A stretch of DNA of 64,000 bases from Cenococcum geophilum 1.58 (taxonomy: Eukaryota; Ascomycota; Dothideomycetes; Gloniales; Gloniaceae), in contig KV748215.1 of NCBI GenBank assembly GCA_001692895.1, positions 479,720-543,719 of the forward strand, read 5' to 3'. A program made the translations under genes and the position numbers. Below the pieces are notes generated by a model. The model did no database searches and was not told the origin of the DNA. It saw nothing but the letters and a program-made list of their open reading frames with translations. Within the stretch, counting starts at the first letter, position 1, and the number at the start of each line of letters is the position of its first letter. Of this stretch, positions 33,586 to 45,949 are shown in pieces.

Positions 33586-35380
33586 TAATTCATTTATTCT
33601 AGCAAGGCAATTACTAAGTTGCTTACTGTATAATATTTTATATATATATTGGTAAAGCCTTAGCTACCAGGCAGCTAGAAGCGAAATTATCCTATAAACT
33701 ATATTAGAGTATAGTAGTAAGTGTTCTGCTTAATTTAGATATCTAGCTTCCTCTAGAGTTAAAGTTTAAGTTATTAGCATTTAAATTACAGGAATTAGTT
33801 TCTTAGAATTATTTAAAAGGCACTAAACTAACTAGGCGCTTAATACCCAGCCAACCATACTTTTAGTCTAAAATGGTATTAAAATAACTTAATTTAAAAA
33901 CAAGTTTCCTATTTTCAGCCTATGGCCTACTTTAACAGTTACTTATTAGCTCTTGCTCTTATTAGTTATAACTTTAATTTAATTACTAACCCCTACCAGT
34001 CGCCTTTTATGCTTATAATATACCTTATAATATACATCCAATAAAAACATGCCTCTACTAACTTATATAGTTCTTATATATAACATAATTGCCGTTAAAA
34101 ATCCTAAGTTAGTATTATTGCTATAAAGTCCTATTTACAAAGTTGACCTAAGATTAGCCTTTATTAACGACCTAAGTAAGACCTACTAGAATTATTAGGC
34201 GCTTAAAATAGTGAAATATATAATAATAAGGCCATAAGATGCTTTAAGTATAATAGGCTATAGCCTATAAAGAGGGTAAAGGATTTCTAATGTAATAGCG
34301 GAAAGGAATCCTATCTTATTAAGTGGGAGCCTAGTATAATTAAGTTTCGCTAGCTTGTAGAGAGGTGCTCTAGGGAGTTACTTAAAGATATAGCTAAGTT
34401 ATACAATCCTATAATTCTAAATGACGGACTATACCGCGACCCTTATAATATTGTATTTTAGAGAGTAAACTGGTTTAATACCTAGGTTTTAGTTTCTAAG
34501 TTAAAAGGGGTAGGCAAATTAATTTATAATTATTGAATAGGAATCGGCGGTATTAGGTGAGTTTTTATACCGATAGTACTTTAATTCTCGGCTTATTTAG
34601 TTATAGGTGCCTAAAGACTTGCAGATAATTTAGACGGTGGATTAGGAAATGTAAATAGATAGCGGAGATTATAAAATTCACTAGATAATAATCTATAAGT
34701 GTTAGGTCTATTCTTTTACCTATTTAATCTATTTAGTAATATATATACCCGAAATCCATAGTATTCTTTAATAATTCGGGTAGAATATATACATCTATAG
34801 AGCGTAATTAAGTTTTAGCTTATATCGCTAGGTGCTATAAAGGATAAAGGATAAGGGATAAGGGCCTTAATAGTTTTTAATTATTAGTAGAATTAATTTT
34901 GGCGGGCTAATATTGTAATATTTCTAGATTTAAGTATAGATAATGTATACTAAGGTAAAAATAATGCAATCTTAAATTCGTTAGATCTCCTAGAATACCC
35001 TACTTAATATATTTCTTATTTACGGCTTAGCTAAAATTTAGTGACCTAAATTTATAGATCTTTCCTATTCTTAGCGCCGCATTATATCTTATTAGAGGAA
35101 GCGCTTTGTTGCGAAACCTATAGGGGTTGTATGCTAAGTTAAGATTACTAAAACAGTATTTATTATTTAGAATACTTTCTATTTTCTTATTTAGATTTCC
35201 TACTTTATAAAATTATAATATTAAATCCTAAAACGAATTCCTAAAACGCTAATAATACCCTATATAATAGGCTGCTAGCGCCCACCTAGCTAGTTAAGCT
35301 AAACTAGCAATAAGATCTAATCCTATAATAAAGATATTAATCCTCTCCTTTATCTGCTTTGCGTTTGCTTTAGCGTAGTT
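33586..35380. other. RIP-degraded stretch, nothing recognised
   Basis: TA-rich, with no readable family on either strand. Confidence 0.4.
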
Positions 35381-36560
35381 AATCCCCTTTAATTAATCTT
35401 TACCTAGCCTTATAAACCCAATCCTAAAGGCGCAAGCAGGTCAAGAGCTTATATTTTAGTAAGTTATGCCCTTATAAGTCCTATTTTACAACGCTAAATC
35501 TCCTTAGGTTGTTAAACTCTTAAAATACTATATATAAAGCCACGTTAAGTTTTTAGAACTTAACTTTTCTTTTAATTTCGGCTATAGCCCGACCATATAA
35601 CTGCGTAGGCGATTAGATGGCCCGGCTTAGGATTCCTCTAAGTGCGCTAAACGGAACGGCCGCTATTTAATGGTAAGAATCTCTAACTTATTATTTAGAA
35701 GCTATAGCTAACCCTTTAAATTAAGGCAATGCGTTGGTGCGGAGGCCATATTATTCGCGCTATTAGAGATTTCTAGCGGAGTAGGCGATTATAAGGCCTT
35801 TTAAATAGATAGTGAAAGCGCTTAAGTTATGGTAAATTGTAAAGGAAACTTTACTTGGGTAGGAATACTAGTACTACCTATAACTTACTAGCCTATTAAC
35901 TCTTCTAAAGAGATTCTAGAGGCGGTGTATTTATAGTATATTAGTAGATTTCCTGGAATTAGTTATAATATAGTTAAATTAGTTTTTAAATTCAATCTTT
36001 AAAATAGTTAAAGTAATATTATTCTTTACTCTACTTATAACTAACCTATAGATAGGGGCTAAAATTAACTCCTACTAAACGGACGATTAGGAATAAGAAC
36101 TCTATTTTATTAAAGAGGGCTTTAGAAGCTCTTTATATATATAAGGTAGATCCGGGCAACTAAGATAAATATTATAGGTAACTAAGATAAAATAGGTAAT
36201 AGAAACAGATGGTGAGATATAGGGCACTAGGCATTAAAGACAGTAAGATAGTAATAAGGAAATCCGATTTAGATTAACAATTCCTCTTAAAATGAGTTCT
36301 ATTTACCCCTATATTATATCTACCTAGACTATAAGGAGTCCTAGAAATACCCCTATATATCTACTATAGCCGTTTAGGTAAATTCCTGCGTTATTTACAA
36401 TTAGGGGGAAAATAGTAGACAACGTTGGCGTTAATCGCCAAACTATAGCTCCCGTATTTGTTGGCTAAGTTAATATAATCTAAGTTATCGAGTTCTATTT
36501 AATTTAAGGAAGAGGGCATGCCATTATAGAGGATAATAGGGCTTAATTTCCTGAAGTAAA
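35381..36560 (-). pseudogene. Unidentified minus-strand remnants
   Basis: Two readable minus-strand runs. One lies at about 36460-36100: GAIVWRLTPTLSTIFPLIVN, NAGIYLNGYSRYIGVFLGLL and IELILRGIVNLNRISLLLSY, hydrophobic and possibly membrane-associated. The other is near 35610-35430: QLYGRAIAEIKRKVKF, KLNVALYIVF and EFNNLRRFSVVK. The stops are compatible with mutated Gln/Trp. They may be one gene or two; no family can be named. Confidence 0.35.
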
Positions 36561-37500
36561 CCCTAAAGCGTTTTACATGAATTTCTCCTTAGCTTTACTA
36601 GCATTTAAGCTGAACACTATACTAGTATGGTAATGAGATTTCTTAACGGTTTAAGTATAGTAGAACTATTGCGGGACGTATGTTTTCACCTTATAATTAA
36701 CTAGAAATTTCCCGCTTATATTTACTAGATTAAATTAATTAAAACCTATATTAAACTAACTATTACTTTAACAAGGGTCTCCAAAACGGCTTTGCGTTAA
36801 GGTATAGTTAAGGCTAAGAAAATTAAATCTTAATATTGTCCCAACCGTGGCGTTAAGCGTATTTGGGGAAAAAGATAAATTCCTACGGTCTTTAACAGTT
36901 ATATAAGCAGTAGGTTTTGCAAGTAGTAGAAGTTCGCTAGCTAAGGAACTCTATATGCCTGCTACGATTCCTAAAGATCGCCCGCCTATTATACTGCTCA
37001 TTTAATAGATTAACAAGTTATAAAATAATACTGCTTTAGCACCCTCTAGTGAAATAGCATACTGAATTAAAGTGGCGATAATAAGAGTGGAAATAATAAA
37101 TGGCTGTATAATGCTTTAATCTAATAGGTGGATAATAGCTTTAATAGATATTTATATAAGATATTAGAATAAAATCCTTAAATAAGTAATTTAGTAACGT
37201 ATTTAATAAAGTATAATTTAAAAAATAGAAATATTAAAAATAAAACNAAAAAATAGAAATTTTTTTTACTATAAATAGGAACGGTAGTTATAGAGGTTCT
37301 ATAAAAGATCTTAACTCGCCCTTAGTTATCTAAACTAACCTCCTTTTAACTATATAATTTAAGCTGCGCTTAATTATCCACTCTTAATTATTTAACCTAA
37401 CTTTAATATTACTAACTAGTACGGAAGAATACTTATAATGGCGGACGTTTAGATTAACAGATTGGCGATTAAGTATTAGGGTTTATTATAAATCAATAAT
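36561..37500. other. RIP-degraded stretch; A-rich low-complexity run with one N
   Basis: Nothing recognised. A run of A-rich sequence with one undetermined base at 37247 and a poly-T tract lies at about 37210-37270. Confidence 0.4.
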
Positions 37501-40188
37501 ATGCTATACCTAAGTCTCCTATCTGCTAACTCTAAGCCACTAAGCCCAATGTCTCCGAACCTAGCGCTATTAGGAATGAACTCGAAATCAAAATTAGAGA
37601 ATACCGCTAGGCTATTTAAAACATATTTGGATTATTGGCGACCTAAAGTTTTAGTGGTAAATAACGACTTTAAGGAGGAAGAGGAGATAGAATAAGTTAT
37701 CTCGGATAATGAAATAGAGAAGAATGCCTTAGACAATGAAGACGATATTGAAATAAAAAAGGTTAGGGTTTGGAAACTAACTAAAAAACACTACTCCCCA
37801 GACGAGGATAGGGTAGTACTTTAGCTTAAAGGGGCAGTGCAAATATCGCAAGCTTAAGAAAAAGGACTTAGCGAGGTACTGGAAGAGATAAGAAAAGTAT
37901 ATTATAAAGCCTTTCCCTTTATTAGACGGTGGTGGGATATAGGTATTCCGTTAACTTATAAAAACGTGATAAATAAACTAGATATAGAAATTAAGAGGTT
38001 TAACCGTAATTATAACTCTAAGCTAGCTTAAGCTATCTCTTTTAAGTTTAATGTAAAATACCTAAAAGCTAAAAAGGCTGCAATAAAGAATTAAATATTG
38101 GATGGGGATAATAAGGATACAGTGAAAGAGTTTTGATAGGAAGTCTAGGATAAGTTTACGGAATTAAAAAAGAAATTTAAGCGACTAGACCGCTATTAGT
38201 ATTTCCCTTAAAAAATAATACTGGATAATATTTAAGCGTTTAAAAACTAGCTTAATAAAATTAATACTCTTAAGGAGGGAATAGTCGCAAGAGAGGAAAA
38301 TATTAAAAAACTTGCGGAGGGGTTAGTTGTATTTATTAAGTTACTAAAGAAAGTAGGCATTAATTATAAGTTAATAACGCCAAGCCATATTAAGATTAAA
38401 ATTGAGTAGTTAATTAACGAATCGCCAAATGCTACTATTGCCTATTTAGCCTATTTGGAGGCCCTAAGAGGCCTAATACCTAAGCAAATAGTGGTATGGA
38501 ACGATGTTAGACCATAAGTATAGGAATTTTTTAACTTAGCCTGCTAAAAGAAGTCCGTAGCAAGAGATATATCTCTAAGGAATGTAATTAAAGAAGCTAA
38601 ATAGAAAAATATAGAGCTTATAAGAGTTAATAAAGAGCTTAACTTAGTTTTAACTAATTACAAAATACCAATTTAATCTATAAAAGAAATTCTTAGTATC
38701 TTAAAAATACCTAATAAGGACGTCTAAGAATAGAAGAGAAACGCACTTATACTTAGGATTAAAGCGATACTATTATTAGGAGGTATTAATAGTGTAAGCA
38801 TTTGGATTCCTGGAAAGAAGCTAGTACTCTCTATAAACGCTATAGCTTAAGAGAGCTTAAGGCTGCTAAACTCTATAGAGGGCGATTTGGCTAAACAATT
38901 AAGCAGCGCTAGCGGTGCTAGGCCATCTACAAAGATTGGCTCTGCTGCTAATAATATAACAAGCTCTGCTAAACCCTCTATAGGTATTAACCCCACTTCT
39001 AGAGTAAGTAATACTAAAGTAAGCTCTGCTGAACAACCTACGAAGAGTAGCTCCCCTGCTAAGGCGGCAAGTTTAGCTAGAGTCGGCAGTTCTACTAATA
39101 AAAGTAATATTAATAAACCACTATTTATTTCTGAAGAAGAGGGCTTTACTAAATTACCTATAAAGAGCGGTTTCACTACTAAGAGGGTAGGGTTTACTAA
39201 ACTATCTAGACCTAACGGAAAGAAAGCTAAAAGCGTCCTACCTAGACAGGGCGCCCTAGAGCCCGCTGCGAGGTAATTAACTACAGTCCCTTTTACTATA
39301 AGGCTATTAGCTATAGCCCCTACCGCTCTAGAATATATACTAGAGATACTTAAATCTATAAAGTCTAATATAGACCTTAATATAGACCTTAATAATCTAG
39401 ACTCTTAATTAAACGACAATTATATTAAGATGCCTTTATACAAAGACGGAAGAATAGAATTTAGCATTCTAGAGGCTATGAGACCTTACGAAAACAAATA
39501 GCGAAGTCGCTTTATTGTTAATGCGGGTATAGAAAACCATCCATTTTACCAAGTGATTAGTGGCTATTAACTTACGCTAGGAGGCGCTGATAAACTTTAG
39601 AGCATAGAAGAGAAACACTCTAAGTTTAATAAGAAATGGTGTAAGGTATATATAAATGACGGGAGTGGTAAAAGAAAACGAATTAACATTATTAAGAAGC
39701 TTAGCCTATGTGTATAGGTCCTACGATCCCGTAATAATAGTAAGCGAAAGCTAGATACCTATATTAGAACTAAGGTCTATAAGGAAAAAACCAAAAACCC
39801 TTATACTAACGAAATGCCGCTTGTCAACTAGTTGACTAAATTAGAGATAGTCGAAATGAGTAACAAGCGATGGGGAGAGGCTTAGGTAGAGATTCTAACG
39901 CAAGCTTATATAAGGAAGAGGAAGGTATTTAAGAAATTAAGGATGTGCCGGCTGTATCCTAATACGAGGAAGCCGCTATTAGAGGAAGACAGAATAAACG
40001 AGCTATGGCTATTTCTAAATATAGAAGGGTCTCTAAGTAGTTTAGACGGCGGCGGGCGATAAGCTAGTAAAGAAATTAATATATCTGGTATTGAAGTTAA
40101 TGGCTCTAGCTCTGATTCTAATTCTCTTTACGGCTAAGGCTAGATTAGTGCTTTAGAATATTTAGTTATATCTATAATTAATGTTTAA
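37501..40188 (+). pseudogene. 896-codon unidentified protein, RIP-degraded, with a Ser/Ala/Lys island
   Basis: Frame 1 stays protein-like from ATG 37501 (MLYLSLLSANSKPLSPMSPN) to TAA at 40188, interrupted only by TAA/TAG at likely Gln/Trp codons. Order: an acidic N-part (FKEEEEIE, DNEIEKNALDNEDDIEIKK); a helical region (RRWWDIGIPLTYKNVINKLD, KRFNRNYNSKLA); Lys-rich helices; a low-complexity Ser/Ala/Lys/Thr linker (38887-39276, no stops); then a globular part (MPLYKDGRIEFSILEAMRPY, RSRFIVNAGIENHPFYQVIS, SNKRWGEA, RMCRLYPNTRKPLLEEDRIN). The true start may lie upstream, since the frame reads on before the ATG. I do not recognise the family. A regulator or mobile-element protein is possible. Confidence 0.6.
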
Positions 40189-41159
40189 TATTTAATATTA
40201 TATAGAGTAAAGGATAAACTGTAACGGAGGAACTATAGCGGCTAGCACTAACTGCTAATTATCCTTATTTGCTAAACCCTAGATTTAAGCTGCACCTTAC
40301 CCACTTAGCTTCCCAATAACACTTAACGGGATGCCGGACGATGATAACACCAATGCTAACTCAAAAAATGGTTATAAAGATTTTAATCGTCCTCCCTACT
40401 TTAGTTAATAACTCTTAAATATAACTTATAAAGGGCATAGTAGGCGCAGAGCCTATCGCTCCTCTTACCACTATGCTTGCCGTAGATATCGCGCTTATAT
40501 AATAATAGACAAGTATAATATTCAAAAACTTTAGAACTATAGGTCGGAGTCCTATACCTAAACCACTCCCGCTGTTTTTTACCTTTATTAAGTAATAATA
40601 TTAATTACGCTAGGAGTAGATGGGTTTATATATTACTGCCTTTTGCACCTAAGATTGCTTAGGGAGGTGCAAACTAGAAAGATAATTAGGGTCGGTAAGT
40701 AATGCTCTCTATAAGTGGCATAAGAGGATTAAGTAGGACTATTAATGTTTTTATTTATATTTAATATTAATATAAGAGCGTATTAATATTAATATTAAAC
40801 CGCCGACTTATATTAATATTTTATTAAATATTGAATATTAAGCTAAGCCTCTATATAAAATCAAAGTACGTAATAGTAGGATCCGTATATAGGTGGTTGG
40901 ACGCTACATCTACCCCCCTCCCCCCCTTCCTCTACCTCTCTCCTATTCTCTACCCGTCCTCTATATAGTTATACAAATAAATTAGGGGTATAGTATAGGT
41001 AGAGATATAGGAAAGAGGTAGGAAATAGGTAAAATAGAACAATACTGCTATATTTATTATAAAATATTTAATATTTAATATACTAAATATTGACACTTTT
41101 TGTATTAATATTAAATATTAAATATAGATAAAAACACTAAGGACTATTATATATATTGA
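40189..41159. other. Non-coding AT-rich spacer with TTAATATTAA-type repeats
   Basis: Runs of TTAATATT and AAATATT recur at about 40175-40200, 40750-40850 and 41050-41125. No coding sequence was recognised. It contains a polypyrimidine tract and hairpin, listed separately. Confidence 0.5.
40931..41021. repeat. Imperfect inverted repeat with a polypyrimidine arm
   Basis: The left arm TCTACCTCTCTCCTATTCTC (from 40931) is the near-complement of the right arm GTAGAGATATAGGAAAGAGG (from 40999), with one indel and one mismatch and a loop of about 45 bp. A run of C residues precedes the left arm. It could form a hairpin; no element boundary was found. Confidence 0.55.
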
Positions 41160-42191
41160 AGATAAACGCTACGCTGCAAATAGAAGCCATAAATTCTTCT
41201 TATACTACTATAACCTATAACGCATATCTGCCCTTATCTATTTATAGGTATAGTGTAGTAGACTAACTCTTATTAAAATTTGTCTAGTAGAATCTATTTA
41301 TAGATTTGTTAAATAGAGATACTTAGTTATATAGCGAGCCTTATATTTACGGTATATAGTATCCACTCTATTAAGTTTTAAACAGTATGATTTTAGAATA
41401 AGTAAATCGGCCATATAGAAATTACCGTATATTTCGGTTCTAAAAGGCGCTATAATGTAATAGTCTAATGTTTTATATTTTTGGGAACGAGTAATAATTC
41501 TAGCTAGCACTGCCTTCTGGCCTCTAGTTATATCCGGTTCCGCGTTAATTTTAGAAAGGTCGTAAAACTAGAAAACCTAAACAGTTTTAATATAGTCAAA
41601 TTTATATAGGTTGTTTTTAGCGGTCTCTCTAAACTGTAGGTAAGTTTGGTCTATAGGTAGTATATTAGGATTAAAGTTTATAGTAATAAATTTAAATAGT
41701 TATAACGTTGGTTCTATAATCTCTAAATAAGGCTAAATCCTAATAGATGTAAATATTAGAAGTTAAGTAGTAAAAGAAACGTTCGGGGTTTAGTAAAAAC
41801 TTATATTTATTTATAGTTTATTTATATACGGAAGCTATAAGTAAAGCTCGCTGTTTATATAAAATATTCTATATATATAACCTACACCTACAATATAGGC
41901 TTTGGTTATTATAGCACTCTCTATAAAATATTTTAGCTTAGCTTACGGAAGGACAACTCCTATATAATGTCCCAATAGGTAATAACTAAAATCCTTATAA
42001 ATGTGAGGGCTAGGAACTATAAAGTGCCTAAAAAAATCTAACACTTTTAGGTAAATATTGACGTTATGCTTATCTTTTTCTAAAGCATCCTTTACTGCTA
42101 AATCTCGTCTAGGATGTTTATAGAGTTTAAAGTCAGTGTTAGAAATGGAGACGGTTAAAAAGCAAGGATAGTTAGGTATAAGGTAAGACAT
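41160..42191 (-). pseudogene. Dispersed repeat copy A: unidentified protein remnant
   Basis: One minus-strand frame from ATG 42191 (MSYLIPNYPCFLTVSISNTD) through KLYKHPRRDLAVKDALEKDK, VLDFFRHFIVPSPHIYKDFS, KLKYFIESAIITKAYIVGVG and VLARIITRSQKYKTLDYYII to LNRVDTIYRKYKARYITKYL near 41310. Stops are rare and RIP-like. A second copy lies at 61.48-62.27 kb (same strand), so this is a repeat-family protein. The family is unknown to me. The LTR retrotransposon sits just upstream of its start. Confidence 0.6.
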
Positions 42192-42375
42192 AGTATTAGG
42201 GCTTATGTCTAAAACGGACGGCTGGCTTATAACGCGAGGTAAGCTTTAACTAGCTAGAAAAATTGTCTAGAGGGAGACAAGAGGTTATAAAATGCTTATA
42301 GAAAACAACTTATTAGCGGATAAAGGGAGGTTTTAGTGCATAGTCGCTTGCCTAAAAGTTAAGTGCAGTTAGTAG

Positions 42376-42665
42376 TATAGTGGTGTAATTTGGCCCCTGG
42401 ATTTAACATCTAAATTAGGCATAGCTTTGGGAAAGCCCAGGCCTTTTACAAGTTATATAGATCGGTCTAAAGCCCTCAGAGTCTTCAATAACTCAGGCAA
42501 CACCAATAAATATACAACTTTCCTTAAATACACTCTTTTCTTTCTCTTCTTACTGCTTAATTCTAACTAATTATAACCAACCAATAGACCGACCAACAGA
42601 CTAACTAACAGACTAACTAACAGCACTATAACTTTCCTATCTTAGAGAGGTCGTACCCTCCTATA
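42376..42665 (+). repeat. 5' LTR
   Basis: It begins TATAGTGGTGTAATTT, where TATAG is a likely RIP form of TGTAG, and ends CCCTCCTATA, where the other LTR has CCCTCCCACA. It contains the polypyrimidine stretch TCTTTTCTTTCTCTTCTTAC and a short internal repeat CAGACTAACTAA (x2, 42597-42620). Confidence 0.93.
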
Positions 42666-43331
42666 TATTTTATGGCATTCCACATAGGGACGACAGCAAG
42701 CTCTTTAGATTAGAAGTCTGGTGCTCTATAAACAGGAGACGCATAGGAACAATCTAAAACTGCGATAGAATAACCAAAACTAAGAAGCACGGGTATATCA
42801 GCGACCTATACGCAGCCACCACTATAAAGAATAAACCAATAATACTTACCGAGTTTTCTATGCGGGAATAGTAGTTAGTAAGCAGCAACGAGGAGGCGGG
42901 TACGTAGCATAGTAAGACAAAGGATAAAAGGAAGAACTATAGCACACCAGGAACGGCAGAGAAAAATCTTTTACATTTTATTTACTATATTTACAATAGT
43001 CTATACTATTATTCTCGCATTTATCAGAGCTACTTTCAAATTTATAACAATAGCGACAGTACCAGTAAAGGGATTGTTAAGAATATTAGGCCCATTTTAT
43101 AACAACGGTAAGGGCGCTAAAAAGGGAAAGGAAAACAAGTAGCCTATTAAACCGCGAAGCTCTTCTAAACCAGGGCATGCGATACTAACCCCAACTCCCA
43201 TAACATTAGGGACCAATAACCCTTAACAGATAGAGAATAGGGGTTATAAGGTCCACCTACCTATCCCTAAAAAAACTATAGGTCCGCTACCTCCTACCAA
43301 ACTACTAATAAAACAAGATAAGGTATATATT

Positions 43332-44720
43332 ATGGCCTAGCCTATACCGGCTCCAGGAACCCCTAAGACCCCTTACTTTATAGGACAAAACATATTACAA
43401 TTCATTAAGTAGTATAAGCGGCTATATATCTAGCACCGTGTTATAGACAATAAAAAGTATTAAGGACTTCCAGAGTATTACGACTATTAGATAGGGACAT
43501 GGATTAGAAGTCTACCTAAGTTTACTATTAGTAACTAAATAGAACTTATAGGAAAGCTTAGGATAGACTACTAAGGAAGTAACTATTTTCAACAAGTCAA
43601 AACGGTAGAATTCTTAAAAGCTTATATACTATAGTATAGGAACACTCCACCCAGCAGTATACGCGAATACTATAGGCAGTTTACGTTAATCTCCCAGAAG
43701 GTTACTAAGGCTAGCAATTTAGAAAACCGCAAACAAGGGTACTGGTTCGCAAGAGGACTCCCATTTAAATACCAAAGATATATAATAACTAAAATAGGAG
43801 CCGACCCCAATAGGCAAGAGTCTTTTAACTTCCACCTACTAAGGAGAGCTATAGAAGACAGGCTTAATTCGTATAAAGGCGCTAATTAATTATTAATAAT
43901 AAATCCTAAGAAATAAGGCCTTTATTAGCTAGTTAAACAATTCCGTAATTAGTAACCAGCTATAACAAACTAAAGAAATACTACCCTTTAACTACCTATA
44001 GTCTCTCAGCCAAGCGAGTCGGTAAATACCTATTAAACAACTTAGGAAACAGACCCCAAACTAGAGAAACTTACTAATTAACTCCAGAAGCTTAATCTTA
44101 GGACGGTTAAATTAGCAGGCGTTATATTTTTAATGCCGTTTCTAGATAGGATTTACTAAGATCTAATATAGTATATATAGCTCCTAAATAGGGCGTTAAT
44201 ACATTAAGAACAAATAGACCCGTAACCGGCACTAGGTAATAATAGACCGCAGCCGCCCTATAAGGGAGCGCTATAAGAATAATATAAGCCGGGCCTAGAA
44301 AGGTATAAAGGGCTAGAAAACTTTAGCGTATACTAGACACAAAATTAAACGTGTTATAAATGCGGGGGTGCCCACCATTTTATTAATTAGTGTCCAGAGC
44401 TTAAAGAGTTAGTTTATTATAGTTTCCTATATATAAACAAAAATAACCAAATATGCGCTAGAATATGTAAGCGCCTAGGAAATACAATTCCGTATTTGCT
44501 AAGCGACAATTAGATCTAGTTCCTTAAAGACTAGCTAAAGTAGAACGCAAATATTAATCCTAATACGCCAGCAATAGGTATCTAACTAAAGGTAACTTCC
44601 GTAGAGCTTATAGAGGGTAGTAACACTAAAAGCAAAGAGGAACTTAGTAAGTCCTAGGAAGATATATACTAAGTAAAGTTAATATACATTAATTTAGTAG
44701 GGGCCGCAACCTAGTTATAG
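43332..44720 (+). pseudogene. gag: gag (capsid/nucleocapsid), RIP-degraded
   Basis: ATG at 43332 reads MA*PIPAPGTPKTPYFIGQN (frame 3, TAG for a Gln codon), followed by the fungal Gypsy capsid-type stretch (LPEYYDY, GTWIRSLPKFT, IELIGKLRIDY, YFQQVKTVEFLKAYIL). At 44352 comes the zinc knuckle C-Y-K-C-G-G-A-H-H-F-I-N-stop-C-P-E-L, spacing CX2CX4HX4C. Gag packages element RNA into cytoplasmic particles. It continues in the same frame into the protease region without a clear natural stop. Confidence 0.88.
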
Positions 44721-44945
44721 CCTACGCCGCGGGTATATAATCTTAGGAGACTATAAGGGGAAGTAAGGGTAACAAAACAGCCTCCAAAACCATCTGGTCC
44801 GTAACTGGCAACGGTTTAAAATATACAACTAGGAGGACATATCCAAATTGCACCACAGCCCCAGTAGCAGGCTCCTCTACCACCATTAAGCAGTAATAGG
44901 GGTAATAAAATAAATTATACCAAATAGCTAGGACAGACGGAGTAA

Positions 44946-45945
44946 ATGGCAGATATAATAACAATAGTTAAAGCATTACAACCAAAGCCAGTCAGGATAA
45001 TAGATATACTAAAAGAAAACGTCCTAAGTCCAATTATAATGGCGGACAAGATCTTATTAAAAACCATTAAAGTTACTATTAGTAACTGCCTTATATATAT
45101 ACCTAAAGTCGCAAGGCTATTCTTTAAGCCTCTCCCGCTACCCCTTACGGAGCCTTACTAACAAAAGCAGGAGGACGTTAAGGCATCCGTGTTATTAGCA
45201 TACCTAACGTTCTATGCTAATCAAGCCGGCCTAATAACTACCGAAGTGGACCAGATCGAATAAAAAGCAGGATTTATCTAGTTTTAAAGGCAATACCTAA
45301 AGGTAAAAGCGTAAATAGGAGACGAAAGGGCCAAATGCCTAATTAACTCTAGAGCTAAGCTTAACCTAATTAAGGAAAGCGTAGCCCTACGACACGGCCT
45401 ACTAATATCAAGTCTACCTTTATAGTTATAAGGCGCGTGTTTAACGTCTGCAAATAGAACTTAGTCTAAGTTCATTAGGCTAGTATATACGGTCCCTATA
45501 GTAATAGGTAACATCTTAATATCTACAACGTTTATTACTATAGGGGAAATATTATATAAGGTAATACTTAGTAAGCTATAGTCGGTAAGGGCTAGACTAG
45601 CAATAAAACGAACCGCAATAGGTTAGGTATCTTATATTATTTAATCAAAAGATAGCAAAGTTAAAATAAGGTTCTTAACGTCCTATAAAGATGCAATATT
45701 CTTTAAACTAGATAAAGGTATTAGCATAAAAAACAGTTCGGGAAACATATAGCTAGTATAACCGCTAGGATTATATCCGGGGTTACTTATAACCCAGCAT
45801 ATTAGGACAAGGAGGACATTAAGAATAAAGAGGAGGGAAATAAGGTGCGGCTTTAATATAAACGTATACCGTTTTAGATATCCGCTAGATAGAGCTATTA
45901 GCAGGGAAAGGAGCACAACATTAGATAGAGAGAGCTTAACAGCAA
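44946..45945 (+). pseudogene. Retropepsin (protease) region, RIP-degraded
   Basis: Frame 3, the same as gag: MADIITIVKALQPKPVRIID, later AKCLINSRAKLNLIKESVAL at 45333-45392. The L-I-N-S-R-A sequence stands where retropepsins have L-I-D-S-G-A, so catalytic Asp (GAC) now reads Asn (AAC) and Gly reads Arg. KVILSKL near 45560 matches the usual (I/V)-I-L-G-R-P-(W/F) flap-to-core motif. The active site is therefore destroyed. The plus-strand open frame 44946-45161 is part of this reading; the minus-strand frames here are shadows. Confidence 0.7.
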
Positions 45946-45949
45946 AACA

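Noticed and set aside
38847..39176. Minus-strand open frame of 109 codons
   Set aside because: Antisense to the Ser/Ala/Lys linker, which is in frame with the long plus-strand protein on both sides.
42666..42700. Primer-binding site after the 5' LTR (TGGCATTCC)
   Set aside because: A TGG lies about 7 bp after the LTR, but I could not match it confidently to a tRNA 3' end, and RIP has altered the region.
44743..44964. Minus-strand open frame of 73 codons inside the LTR element
   Set aside because: Antisense to the gag-protease reading in frame 3.
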